Shown piece after piece: positions 23,801-35,499 of a stretch of DNA of 64,000 nucleotides; position 1 is the first letter of the stretch; each line of letters begins with the position of its first letter. The notes beneath the pieces are model-generated. The model ran no database searches. It was not told where the DNA came from and was given only the letters and a program-made list of their open reading frames with translations. Source of the DNA: Lasiodiplodia sp. COLG20 (taxonomy: Eukaryota; Ascomycota; Dothideomycetes; Botryosphaeriales; Botryosphaeriaceae); the NCBI GenBank assembly GCA_009801085.1, contig VNWV01000002.1:3472001-3536000 (forward strand). Direction: 5' to 3'. Made by a program: the position numbers and the translations under genes.

Positions 23801-26800
23801 ATGAGCTCCCTCGGCGCCGGTCGATACTATTCCGGTGCCCCTTATACCGAATCTGACACTGACGATGGTACTCTCTCAGGCTTACGCACGGAGCGTGAGC
23901 CCGGTGCACGCCGGAAGAAGCTCGCCGGCTATCTGAAAGCTGCCAATGAATTGCGACAGGCATACCAGCAGAGTTATACCCGAGGATGGGGCAGCGGTGG
24001 AGGAGACAGACTCGACTGGGACCAAGGCGACGACACCCCTGGAGCCTTCCCGGATGCCGCCATAATAAGGAGTGGCGATGAGGAAATGGTCTTGTTCCCA
24101 AGCTATGCGAGGAAGCATGTGAAGCGGAAGGTTAGTCATCAACTGCTGCCCTGTAGTGGGCGTTGGTATTGACTGCCACAGCCTCAAGCCGTTCCAGGCA
24201 CCATACAGGAATCCCCGGGTTATGGACGAGATTCGAGAGACGCTTCCGGAGCTGGAGATGCCGAATTTTGGAGGAAGGAATTCGAAAAATACGAGGACGA
24301 CAACGCCGTTGTCGACGTGGATGTACGTGGTTGGATTTACTACCCCCATCGAGGCCAGATGACCCGGAAACACAGGCTGTTCGTTGGCCTCGCCCGACAA
24401 TTAGTTGGCCTTCCCGCACCGTCATCGAAAAGCAGCAGGCCACCCAGCCGTGAACCGAGCCCGCACAGGACCCTCGCAGAGAAGGCTCGTGAAAAGAGTG
24501 CAAGACAAGAGGAGGAGCTGGTCGAGAAGGAGGCCATTTCGATTGTGAGGCGAGGAGAAATGGAGATTGCAAACGCAGAGAAGGGAGGCTACAGCGAAAA
24601 TCCATCGAAGGGGTCTGACTCTGACAGCTTGTACACAACACGATCACGGGACGTATCGCCAGCAAGAGGACGTCCTGGCAGACTGGGCGAGCTTTCCGAG
24701 AATGACGCTCTTCAGAAGACTGGGATGCAGAAGAGAGAATCGTGGATACAACCTGCCCACATGAACCCTTCTGAGCTCGAGGTAGCGAACAAGCACCTGA
24801 TGAGCCGCTTGTTACCGTTCTTGTCAAACCCTCTGGCAAACACTCCCATCTCCATTTTCTTCTACAACGATGAGATATCGCGGCAACGCACCATCTACAC
24901 CGACGCCGCCGGCCACTTTACCGTTCGAGCTGCTCTGGACTTCGTTCCGACCCACATCAGAGTCATCGTCTCGGAAACCCTCTCGACCACTGCTGAGGTC
25001 CACATCACGGAGCCGAAGGGTGTCAGCCTGATCAGTGACATCGATGACACCATCAAACACTCTGCCATTAGCTCCGGGGCCCGCGAGATATTCCGGAATG
25101 CATTCATCCGCGAACTGGGGGACTTGACGATCGAAGGAGTACGGGAGTGGTATCATGCCCTCTATGACCAGGGGGTCAGGTTCCACTACGTGTCGAACTC
25201 CCCGTGGCAACTTTACCCCGTTATCTCTCAGTATTTCAAATTGGCCGGCCTCCCACCTGGCTCCTTCCATCTTAAGCAATATAGCGGCATGCTGCAGGGG
25301 ATCTTCGAGCCGGTAGCGGAGCGGAAGAAAGCCACACTGGACCGGCTGGCACGAGATTTCCCGCAGCGGAGTTTCATTTTGGTTGGGGACAGTGGTGAGG
25401 CAGATCTGGAGGTCTACACGGACTTCGTCCTGGAGAACCCCGGGCGCGTAGTGGCCGTCTTCATCAGAGATGTGACCACTCCGGTGCAGAAAGGCTTCTT
25501 CGACCCCTCGACGGGCCCTCCTGGGTCCGGAAAGTCGTCAAAGCGCAACTCCAAGGTGCTAAGCGGCAGGCGCTCTGCCCGATCATCGAGAGCGTCAGAG
25601 GACGACGATCCCGAACTACGCGCTGCGATCGCCGCTTCACTACGAGAGTTCGAGGACGCCGGAGGTCGATATCCGGTATGGACCCCGGGACACAGCCCGA
25701 CCAATAGTGAGTTTGAGCTTGCGGAGAAGCGGCCAGCTCTTCCTCCACGCAGACCCACCGAGCCGGCTGCGCCAGAGGCCCATAGGATGAACCCTCCCAT
25801 GGGGAAATTGATCGATCTATCTGATGACGATGACGCCGCATCCGTCACTTCGACTAGCTCTGCTCCGCCTCCACTTTCCCGCAATATTTCTGATCCAACG
25901 TCGGAGAGATTGCTCGAGCCAATTGCGGAAGCTCCATTGCAAAGAAGCAACGCCATCAGGGGACGCACGTCGCCATCGTTTGGGGAGCGCAGGGCGCCTC
26001 CTGCGAAGCCAAGTAAACCAATGAGACTTCGTAGCCCGTCGCAAGAAAACATATCTGCCGCGTTCCGCCAAGCGTCTCCTGCCAAGCCAGTTCCTCCGCC
26101 GATTAGGAGGCCATCGACTGAAGTTAAGACGAGTCAAGCAAGAGGGCGCAGCCCGCTGGGTCGGCCAGCTCATGCTCCGGAGGCGCCCCCCGACGCGAAG
26201 GCCAGTGCACCTCCACCACCTCCGCCAAGGCGCACTGAAACGAGCCAGACCAGCCAATCTACCTACGCGGGGGCCGCACGCAACAAACTAGCGCAGGCCT
26301 ACAACAGCTTACCTGCAGCCTCAACACTATGGAACGGCACGTCTGCGCCAAGCGAGCCAAGAGCCGGGGGGACGTCATCGTCGGCGGCTGAGAGCAAAAA
26401 AATTCCACCCCCGCCGCCTCCCCGTCGGACCGGCACATCCTTAACAGACGGCGCGAGAGACAGTCCAATAAGCCGCACGTCGACGCTCTCGGCGAATTCG
26501 CCCAGCATTGGGAATGGCGAATTCGAAAACCGGCGGCCGTACACGGCAAATGCTGCTTCGGGATCGTCGACGTCGCTCAACACCAAACCGTCGTTTGCGT
26601 CGAATGCGTCAGGTGCGACACCAACGTCTGCGCCCAACGGCGGGGCTGCGAGCACGGGCAACAAGCGTGAAGACCTCTGGCGGAAACGATTGGCGAGGGC
26701 AGAGCAGACGCTCGGGGAGAGAGGAGTCGTGCTGCGGACTTGGCGCGTTGGCGAGGATGTGATGGACGAGGCATTGAAATTGGTTTCGACGACGCTGGAG

Positions 26801-26887
26801 CGACAGACCAGGGAGCGCAGTGACAGCAAGGGGGACGAGCTACGGCTTATCAGTGAGCAGCGGATCAACTCGGGACCAAGGCGATAA
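23801..26887 (+). CDS. app1: App1-type phosphatidate phosphatase (actin patch protein)
   Basis: Two exons, 23801-24130 and 24182-26887 (51-nt intron GTTAGT..CAG, phase 0). The start is uncertain: ATG 23801 is conservative, while the frame is open upstream to an ATG at 23090 and looks coding from ~23430. From 23801 the protein is 1,011 aa. It carries RRKKLAGYLKAANELRQAYQ, then the beta-sandwich region VRGWIYYPHRGQMTRKHRLF, and a catalytic domain with the HAD-like DxDxT motif SDIDDTIKHS (DIDDT at 25037-25051), FHYVSNSPWQLYP and ILVGDSGEADLEVYTDFV. The family dephosphorylates phosphatidic acid to diacylglycerol at cortical actin patches. The C-terminal 450 residues are disordered with SH3-ligand-like PPPPPRRT runs (two) and a UIM-like helix near 25599-25653. 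Confidence 0.88.
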
Positions 26888-27589
26888 AGGAGTGGGTAAT
26901 TTTAAGAACGAGAATCACGATTGGGCAGTGTGGAACGAGGTGTGTCGATTGTCAGCAGGGTTGGGCGCCCATCGCATCTCAGACAGGTGTACACTTGGCA
27001 GTGGGTCTCGTTGTTACAGTGCCGCCCCGTACATAGACAGCTTATGGACTCTGGCAGGCAACGAAAATGGAACGGGCGCAGCCAAGATTGAGGTTGCTGC
27101 AACGGTCGTAGTCTCGAGGCAGGGGGGTGATCGTCGGGTGACTCTTCACGGGTACGGGCCGACACCGGCGATCCAGGCTCTCGCCCCCTGCTGTAACAGG
27201 GTTGTGCGTCGGCGTCGTCGCAATAAGCTCCACCGCAGGCTGGCGCGCGCGGCGCCAAGGTGGCTGCGGCTCTTGTAAGATCACGGAACTCTTGGCGGTG
27301 GTCGGGCGGGCAGCGATGGTGTGGCGGACTGAGCACTGCCTCTTCAAATAGGCCAGCGATTGCCCTCTAGCGCAACCTCTCCCGCTCACTATCCAAATTA
27401 CTGCCGACTTCCTTCGCACTGCTAGTCGAATTGCATTGCGTTAGCCTGGCGCCCCGACATCAATTGGCATAGCAATATATTCGCCTATCCCCCACAACAC
27501 TTCAATCCTCAGACTCCGTCTCGCTTCCACTCGTTCTCTCGTCAGTATCACGCTTATGGGACCCACCCATTCCACCATATCATATCAGC
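26888..27589. other. Intergenic
   Basis: No gene seen. The part close to 27590 is C/T-rich (CTTCCACTCGTTCTC) as in many fungal 5' leaders; it should hold the transporter promoter. Confidence 0.4.
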
Positions 27590-29059
27590 ATGTCGTCGCC
27601 TAGATTCGCGGAGCCCTCTTACGGCTCGCACCCGTCCATTCCCGATACCGGTGCTGGTATCCACTACGACCAGCACTTGGACCCCAACGGCGCATACAAG
27701 ACGGATACCGACGGCACCACCACGCCAGCTTACTATGGAGCATCAACGAACGGCGCAAACACACCCCCGGTACCCGGCCAGGACTGGCCCGATAGATCCC
27801 GCCACGAACTCACTTCCTCAAACTCAAGCCAAGTCGCACTCCACCTCTCGCAGCACAAGATCAGCATCGACGACGAGAAGCTGAAGATGGGCTCGGACGA
27901 GGAGAGCTTCATGTCGAACGGCAAGGTGTCGCTGAGGGAGCGTCTCTCGCACGTCACATGGGCGTGGTTCACCACGACCATGAGTACCGGAGGCGTGGCA
28001 CTCGTGCTCGGAGCGGCGCCTTTCAAGTTCGAAGGCATCGAGGTGATTGGAAAGATCATTTTCGTCTTCAACATCGTTCTCTTCTTCATCCTGTCCATGG
28101 CCATCGCGGCACGTTTCGCCATGTGCCCGCAGGCGTTCCGCAACTCCCTTCTCGACGGCCACGAGGGCTTCTTCATGCCCTGCTTCTTCCTTACGCTTTC
28201 CACCATGATCAACAACGTTCAAATCTACCTCGTCCCCGGTGTGGAGGAGTTCCTCGAATCGGTCATGAGAGATGTCTTCTGGGCATATGTGGCCTTCACC
28301 CTCACGCTTGCCGTCGCTTTCTACTGGTTCATCTGGACGACGCCCGAGATCAACAACAAGCTTCACGCCGACAAGATGGGCCCCGGCTGGATGCTTCCCA
28401 TCTTCCCCATCATGCTTTCCGGTACGCTTTCGCAGACTATTGGCGCCCACCAGCCGCCTAAGGACGCCATGCCGATCATTGTGGCTGGCATCGCGTTCCA
28501 GGGACTGGGTTGGTTCGTTGCCTCGTGCTGCTCGACCATCTGGATCTACAGACTCTTCCGCACCGGACCGCTTCTCCCCAACGTTCGCCCTGCCATGTTC
28601 ATGCTGGTGGGCCCGCCGTCTTTCACGGCTCTCGCGCTCATCGGCAACGCCAACGCGCTTCCGGACGACTACGCATACTTCGAGTCGCACCCGATGGCCA
28701 AGGAGATCCTCACCATCGTTGCCACCTGGATTGCCATCTTCCTGTGGGCGTTGGCGCTCTGGTTCTTCCTCATCGCCGTCGTGGCGTGCCTGACGGCCAT
28801 CCCGACCATGTCGTTCGCGGTGCCGTGGTGGGCGTTCGTCTTCCCCAACGTCGGCTTCACGGTTGCCACGATCAAGATCGGCACGGAGCTGGAGAGCGAT
28901 GCCATCCTCTGGCTCGGAACCGTCATGATCATCCTCTTGGCCGTCATGTGGCTGTTCGTGGGCGCGGCACAAATCCGGGCCGTCCACTTGAAGTTGGTGC
29001 TCTTCCCCGGGAAGGATGAGGATGCGCACCAGCCGCAGGTGCACGGAGCGCACCACTAA
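27590..29059 (+). CDS. TDT/SLAC1-TehA family transporter (Mae1-like dicarboxylate or Ssu1-like anion carrier)
   Basis: Single exon, 489 aa. A hydrophilic N-terminus of ~120 aa precedes about ten hydrophobic helices: WAWFTTTMSTGGVALVLGAA, VIGKIIFVFNIVLFFILSMA, FWAYVAFTLTLAVAFYWFIW, WMLPIFPIMLSGTLSQTIGA, IIVAGIAFQGLGWFVASC, MFMLVGPPSFTALALIG, TIVATWIAIFLWALALWFFL, WWAFVFPNVGFTVATIKI and WLGTVMIILLAVMWLFVG. The TGG-x-A segment of helix 1, the FPIMLSGT segment and the pore-region WAFVFPNVGF are typical of the family that exports or imports malate and related dicarboxylates, or sulfite. The substrate cannot be fixed from sequence; I favour a Mae1-type malate/dicarboxylate carrier. Plasma membrane location is inferred. 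Confidence 0.88.
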   Translation: MSSPRFAEPSYGSHPSIPDTGAGIHYDQHLDPNGAYKTDTDGTTTPAYYGASTNGANTPPVPGQDWPDRSRHELTSSNSSQVALHLSQHKISIDDEKLKMGSDEESFMSNGKVSLRERLSHVTWAWFTTTMSTGGVALVLGAAPFKFEGIEVIGKIIFVFNIVLFFILSMAIAARFAMCPQAFRNSLLDGHEGFFMPCFFLTLSTMINNVQIYLVPGVEEFLESVMRDVFWAYVAFTLTLAVAFYWFIWTTPEINNKLHADKMGPGWMLPIFPIMLSGTLSQTIGAHQPPKDAMPIIVAGIAFQGLGWFVASCCSTIWIYRLFRTGPLLPNVRPAMFMLVGPPSFTALALIGNANALPDDYAYFESHPMAKEILTIVATWIAIFLWALALWFFLIAVVACLTAIPTMSFAVPWWAFVFPNVGFTVATIKIGTELESDAILWLGTVMIILLAVMWLFVGAAQIRAVHLKLVLFPGKDEDAHQPQVHGAHH

Positions 29060-32000
29060 AGGAGTTGAAGCGGGGGTGACTAGCTAAAGGGGCGGAGGTG
29101 GGGTGTGGAGCGCGGTTGGTGTTCGTCTTTCTGCTTTTCTTTCCTCTTTGGCCCTTCGGCCTTTCTCTTTGATGCACATCTTGTTTTGGCCGTTCGACTA
29201 CTTTCTCCCAAGGCCTATTTCACGTTCGCTTCTCCATAAATGTCTTAGACGAAACAGTCATATTTTTTTTTATCTCTCATCTACCGAGACATAGAAGGCA
29301 CAGCGCAGGCGCAGGCGTTCAGGCGAAAAAAAGGGGACACGGGAACATGATAGACAGACTTAGCATTAGGACACAGCAAAAAGGGTTATCAGAGATCTTC
29401 ACTTCCATCCTTCCAAAGCTTGCTTGATCACGTTAGATGGCATCCAGAAGCGGCAGCGCCACAAATTTGCGACCGCATCTGCAATACGGGAGGCGGCAGC
29501 TAGGCTGGAAGCAGCAAAAGGAGTGCTGACCGGCTACCCTGAATGTATTGCGATCTGCCCCTGCAGCCAAGAAGGTAGACGCTATCTCTCGGCGCGGGAT
29601 GCGTTTGGCGAAGAGCTCGCCAAGGGCCCATCTGCTTCTTGGTACGTTTCGCGGCTACGACGATCGCCACAGGGACGCGTACACTCAGCATTTTCCAGAC
29701 CCTTCTCCTGTCGCTCAATCAGGGAGGGGCCCTGTCGGCCGTTCTGGGCGCACGTCGGTTGCTCGTGTCTGCGCTCTCTTGTGGTCGGACGGGCCCAGGG
29801 CCGAATTGCCTTTGCATCATCGCGCGTTGCCACGCCGGGGCCATGGCGAACGTCCAGCATCGCCACAGTGCGCGTCGTCGCCACCATGCCAACGGTCGTT
29901 GGGTGCAAAGGCGCGCGCTTCGCAACACGGCCGGCCTTACAGGCCCCGAAGCAGTAATGCAGGAGTTCTGGAACGCAAACGTTCAGGGACTGCCCGAGTC
30001 AGTAAGGCGCGAGATCTTATCGTATGTTTCAGCGGGCGGCCATCGCTGGGCCTCGCTTGGTCGGCAGCAGTCGCACCAATCGGCATCGACACCACCGCGC
30101 GTCTCAACCGCGAGCGCAGACAACAACCCTTGAAACCCACAACACCATGCCAAGCCCCTCAGCAGCGCAACCCTCTCGCCCTCTCCTCCGCCCACACCCA
30201 CTCACCCACCCCCGGCCGCCTCCGCCAAGAGCCTACGGTGGAGACCCACCGGGCAGTGCACCGCACAGGAGTCCGCCCCGCGGCCAGCGCGCAAAACAGT
30301 CCTTATCTCTAATGTCTGGGGTTCGCTGGACCGTGTTGTCAACCAACCGCCGTCCCGCGCAGCCACCTGCTTGCCAGATTAGCCTTTTCATGCGACCAAA
30401 GACGCCCGGGGCGCGTCATCGCCATGGTCGGCTTGGCGTCTGCGAGGGGGCCATCGACAATCGCACCTTCCTTGCCTTTTTCTGAAGCTATTGCGCAACT
30501 TCCTGCGCCAATGATTGATCGCAATATCCCACGCATCGATCCCGCCCGTCGCCGGCGCCGCTGGCTCGGGTCCCTGCTTTCCCTCCTCTTCCCGCCGCCG
30601 CCGGGCCCCTTTTTCCACCATGCCCGCCAAGCCCGACTGTCGAAGCGCCCCGCCGCCGCTACTATAGCCCACCATGGACGAGGAACCCAACCACCTGCTC
30701 TCTTCCATCGTCGATCCCTCACTCTGCGACGCCTGCCCGTACATACGTCGACGGACACCTCACTGCCGGACCCACTTCTTCTGCGCGATTGCCTCACATG
30801 CCGTTGCGCTTTTTTCTCTCCTCCACCACCACCTATTTTTTTTATTTTCCTTCCCTTTCAGGCCGCGTCACTAACCCACGGACATGCTTGCCCGCCCGTG
30901 CCTTTGGGATTCCTTCATTGCCCGCCCGCCCAGCCCGTAGCGCATCATACTTATAACACGACCTTCCAAGACGCTTCTGCTGCTTGGCGATTTTCGTCGG
31001 CACTGCCGCACACTTGGCAGAGACCCAGAGAAAATACTTTTTCGGTCGTTTGAGAGCACTGAGACGCGGACTCCTGGCTGACCAATTCACCAACGGAGCC
31101 ACGGAGAGCAAATTAGCGCAGAGATCTGCGCAAAAGGTGAGGTAGGCTGTGCTTCTTCGTTGACGGGACGGGCGGAAGTGGCTGAGTTGTCAAGGAACTC
31201 GTCGTTTTTACTGGCGGTATGCTGCTGGCCTTGACGACTGCTTGCGCTCTCCCCAACCTTTTTTTTTTCCCTACGCGCGTCCTGGTTCCTATTCTTTTTC
31301 GTCTGTGGTTGTCGACGACGTCGTCTACGAACGCATGTGAAGGACCCACTCGAAGTGATGAGGTCGGGCACAGGGCGAGGCCCAACCGGTCAAAGCAGAT
31401 GTCGCATGCATGGATGGAGATGGGCCCCGGGAGGTTCTTGCTCACGATGCCAGGACCTGCGCGCGTAACGGCGTCCGCTGCAAGGCAGCCGTGCCTTCGG
31501 CAGGCCCGACATTCCGCGCATTGAGGCTTTTTTCTTCTTTTGATTCCCATGTTGATGAAAACGGATAGAGGAGGGTGGATGGATACGTCCATTCAGGAAG
31601 CTGATACCCATGCAGATTGCCGCCGCCAGGGGGCCCGCTGCGATTGTGTGAACAAGATACATTGCCCAGCCTTCGCCCAGCCGACTATTCCTTCCCGCTC
31701 CGCCCTCAAACGATCGCGGTTTAGATGCGGCGGCAACAAAAAGCCTCCCGGGGGGCTTCTAACCGCGCGGGATCGCGGGCAGTTGAGGCGCCGTTCCAGG
31801 AGGTATTTTGTCTTGGTCGCGATGACGGCTGGACCTGCGAAACGCATAGGCTTGGGATCTTGCCAAGATGGAGCTTGTCGCACCTTCGCGTCGAGAGTGT
31901 TGGACGCTTGCGGCTTCACGTCCGTCTTGGAAGGTGGATATCCACGACCCGGGGGTTTACGGGATCTTCTTTGTTTTGCTGCAATGTGTGGGTGTTTGTG

Positions 32001-34239
32001 TGTGAGGTGTGTATGCGCCTGCGAGTCGGTCGGGTTTGGGAGACGGAGCATCCACCGGGACCTTGATACCATACCCAGGCCCGAAGGTGGGTACTACGCT
32101 TGCTCCCCGGCAATGAGGTCCTCGTCGAGCATGCGCTCGACTTCTTTCCTTTCTGTTCCTTTTCTTTTCGTCTCTCTCGGCGCGTCTCTGTTTTTCGCTG
32201 GCACCAAGGCATGTTCTTGGGGACTCTTGGCGACTGTTGCATCTCCAGATTTTTTTGTTTATTGCATTCGCTGCTTGAATCTCAAGTGGAACTCTCTCTC
32301 TGTCCAATTTTGCAGTCTCCAACTTTTTTTTCCCTTCTTTCTCCGGGAGCACCCGACTGCTCCGGTATTCGCTGCTGCCTACTCTCCTCCCATACTCCAT
32401 TAGGAGTCGAAAATTGCACCACGCCTTATCGCAACAAGTTGTTGATGCAGCAACCACCGAGTCGGGCGCCAACAGCGCAGGGCAGGTTCGGAGTTGCCGT
32501 TGGGCGTTCTGTTGGGTTGGGTTCATCGCATGGGGCCGGTTTATTTCTCTCATGCAGAGAGAGGCACACAAGGTGGGTACACACAGGCTCCGGTCAGGGC
32601 TCCGACGCTCCTTTTGGAAGGGCAATCAGAGGAGTTTCATGCCGTGCAAATTGCGGGTATGCCAGCGCAATCTGAAGGGCATCTTGGTATACTTGTTGCA
32701 ACAACATGCTTGGCAGGTGGGTTATGTCTTTCGCTATCTTCGATTCCGTTTCACTCTCAGGATCGAGTAGACGGGCAGCTTGGCACGAGGATCGGATCTC
32801 GTCCTTGGCGCTGCGTTGTTGGCATGGCATGCGAAGGAAGTCGTGTCGCGTGATTTTTTGTTTCTCTCTTTCTCCTCCACTCTCCTCTGTCTCTCTCTCT
32901 TACACGTCTATTTTTGTCGATTTGGGAGCGAGAGCCTCATGAGGCTCTAGGCTGTTTGATCAGCGCGAGCGATTCAGAGCGTACATGCCGAGAGATGGCG
33001 CCAAGGGACCATCGCTTTTTCCTTCTTTTCCTCTCTCGTGATGGTCAATCAGCATGGAACCGGAGAATGAAACATCGATCGGGAAAAGTAGGAAAAGAAC
33101 AATCGAGAACGGTGACACAGCTGCATAGTCGTCATCAAACAGAAAAGTGCCCTGATCACGGGCGACACCTGTTCGGCGCCGGTGACAGTTCGCCGACGGG
33201 AAGGCTATGCTGATCACATTTTTTTTTCTTTCGATTTTTTTTCTCGTTCCAGTTTTCGTCTGCGTTACGTGCGCGACATCGGCCCATCTCGCGTCAGTCT
33301 CGACCCAGAGATCAACTGATTTTCCTGCACCTCTCGGCTCGGCTCGGGCAGCCGTTTTCGGAGGGAGGCGAAAATCAAGCAAGATGAACAAAATGACGGT
33401 CGGCGCACGCCATTTTTCTTCGCCGTTGACTCACCGGAGAATGTGCTCGACGCGGATTCGAGCAGGCTTTCGTTGGGCTCATCGATAAGCGGGGACCAGA
33501 TTACGGTCGTATGTTTTGTGGGTATGGGAGATTGTACAATAGGAAGTGTCGAGGAAAAAGTCGCATCGGTGCGCTGGCCGACGGGCATCGAAAGGCGGAA
33601 CCCATGGCGGTGTGCCACGCACGTGTAGCAGATGTCAGAACAGTCATCACAAGTGAGCAACCAACGTTTTCATGGCCACTTTCTAACCTGAAGGAAAATG
33701 ATAAGAGAAAATATGCATGAGAGTCATTTGACATAGAAACTTTGCTAGCTTGCTGAAATAGTACATTGATGGACTCTCACAAACTTTATTCCTACTTGAG
33801 CAGCGTGCTATTCAGACTTCGTATAGGAGCGCTCATCACCCTCTTCTTCACCTGTGCGATAGTTTTGACAAGAGGACAGTTAGCACGAAGGGAGGATGCG
33901 ACTCAGCCTTCATCTCTGGATACGATGGTGTCTTTGAAGCAGGAATAAAAGTTTAGTTGTAAACAGTTCACCTCTTATTCTATGATCACGAGCACAGTAA
34001 ACCAAATCCATCATATAGTTGTAGATGACGTCTCCGGACTTTAGCACTACGTCAGCCGTGGTGTTGAGGTTGGTGGTAGGATGTAACGAGTTTGTCTTCT
34101 TCGGGAAGACCATCGTGTATTGCTGGTATTAGCGTTAGCGGGGGGTCCCCGCAGCACTCGAATGACGCGCCTGACGTGAACCACAATCCAACGGCCCGCC
34201 GCGACATTTGTGCACCCAAGCTTCAATTCAGCCGCCACC
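29060..34239. other. 5.2-kb gene-poor interval with no supported coding gene
   Basis: Open frames up to ~290 codons occur on both strands (29548-30312, 30424-31053, 31540-32403 +; 31957-32625 -). Their translations are Arg/Pro/Cys mixtures with no domain, and several overlap in conflicting frames, as expected from GC-rich noncoding DNA. Conspicuous are many pyrimidine tracts, for example 31258-31270, 32869-32902 and 33220-33242, alternating with GC-rich blocks. It could be a long regulatory region ahead of the Zn2Cys6 gene or carry noncoding transcripts. Confidence 0.4.
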
Positions 34240-35043
34240 ATGTTCATGATTATGCCCAAGCAAGGCGACGGGCAACAGGCCCCCGCGCAACGGCCTGGAG
34301 AACATCGGTCGCGCGTCAAGGTGGCGTGCGACCGGTGCAGGGTGAAGAAGATCAAGGCTCGTCGAACCGCCGCCGCTCTCCGCGCCCGCCGGCATCCGTG
34401 CTAACATGCGCCACAGTGCGACGGATCACTGCCGTGCCTGCGATGCATGCAGGAGGGCATTCTGTGCGCCGCGACCAAGAAGCCGACAACCGACCCCAGC
34501 GTCGCGACGCGCGAGTACATTCAGCACCTCGAGTCGCAACAAGCTCGCCTCGTGAGCGCCCTGCGCCTGCTGGCCCGGCCCCCGCATGCCCTGGATGACG
34601 CGCAACGGGAGGATATCGTGAACATACTGAAGAGCTCTGGTGTCAAGGAGAACGCAGCGCGCATGTTGGCCTTTAGAGATGCAGGAGACGATACCCAGGA
34701 CGACGTTCGAGGGCTCAAGCGCAGAAAGACAGCGCGCAACGACATAGACGCTGGCATCGAGGCAGATCCCCCGGAGCATCTCCCAGTAATGAGCTCTTCG
34801 GTTGTCAATCAGGACAGTAATCCGGTCTTTACGCCCTCCCAAGCCGACGACTCGAAACCTCTATTTCAACAGGACCAAGAGCTCTCAGACTTGTTGGTGG
34901 CATTCGATGACCCAGACGTATTGTTGAAGTCACTCCTAGAACAGGCAGAGTCGGACATGGCACAGCAGGGAGATGCAAATTGTGACGGGACGTCTGCGCA
35001 AGCTTGGAGCCCGTCTGCCATTTTCAATTTTGACACGCCATGA
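34240..35043 (+). CDS. Small Zn2Cys6 zinc-cluster transcription factor
   Basis: Two exons, 34240-34356 and 34417-35043, encode 247 aa. The zinc cluster CDRCRVKKIK|CDGSLPCLRC followed by MQEGILC has perfect CX2CX6CX5CX2CX6C spacing, but only if the 60-nt intron between Lys and the third Cys is removed. That intron starts with GC (AAG|GCTCGT) and ends CCACAG, with a CTAAC branch-like site at 34401. The start codon sits in GCCGCCACCATG, an ideal initiation context. After the cluster comes a short coiled-coil-prone dimerisation stretch (TREYIQHLESQQARLVSALR) and an acidic C-terminus (QDQELSDLLVAFDDPDVLL) that may activate transcription. The usual fungal middle homology domain is absent, so this is a short class member. 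The target genes are unknown. Confidence 0.8.
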
Positions 35044-35499
35044 CGCCTAGAGCAAAACATGTATGAATATGGCATGTTGCAACTAGCCACAGACACTACA
35101 ACTGATCCCACAAGCCTACTTTCTTACTGATTACCAATTAGGGAAAAGCCAAGGTACGAGAAAAAGGTTCTCGGGATTAAGTTAGAGTCACTTACTCCGA
35201 GCGGCTTATAGGCTATACACCATTCAGAATACCTTTCCAGTAATTCCTTCTCAAATGAAGAGATTAGTAGGTGTGGCTGAGAAGTAAGGGGGGTTTGGGA
35301 CTTCTCGTAAGATTCGTCTGTGTTGGGTAGTGGTTTTACGTGATCTTCCTTCCTAACCGCTTTCCATAATTGGCCTAGTCGGGTGCTTCGGGACGAGGAC
35401 CCATCTATGTGATGAAGCGGTCCGTGCAGCAAAACTACTTCATTGCTTGGATACCTTGCTCCTAATGCTCCTTCTTAAGCATCACCTTTTCGATCTCCC
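35044..35499. other. Intergenic between Zn2Cys6 and FEX genes
   Basis: AT-richer sequence with no gene recognised. It should hold the FEX promoter. Confidence 0.4.

Noticed and set aside
27824..29056. 410-codon open frame antisense to the TDT transporter
   Set aside because: Charged, His/Arg/Glu-rich translation with no domain; the sense strand is a clear membrane transporter.
31540..32625. Overlapping open frames on both strands in the 29-34 kb gap
   Set aside because: Mutually incompatible frames with Cys/Arg/Ser-rich translations and no recognisable protein.
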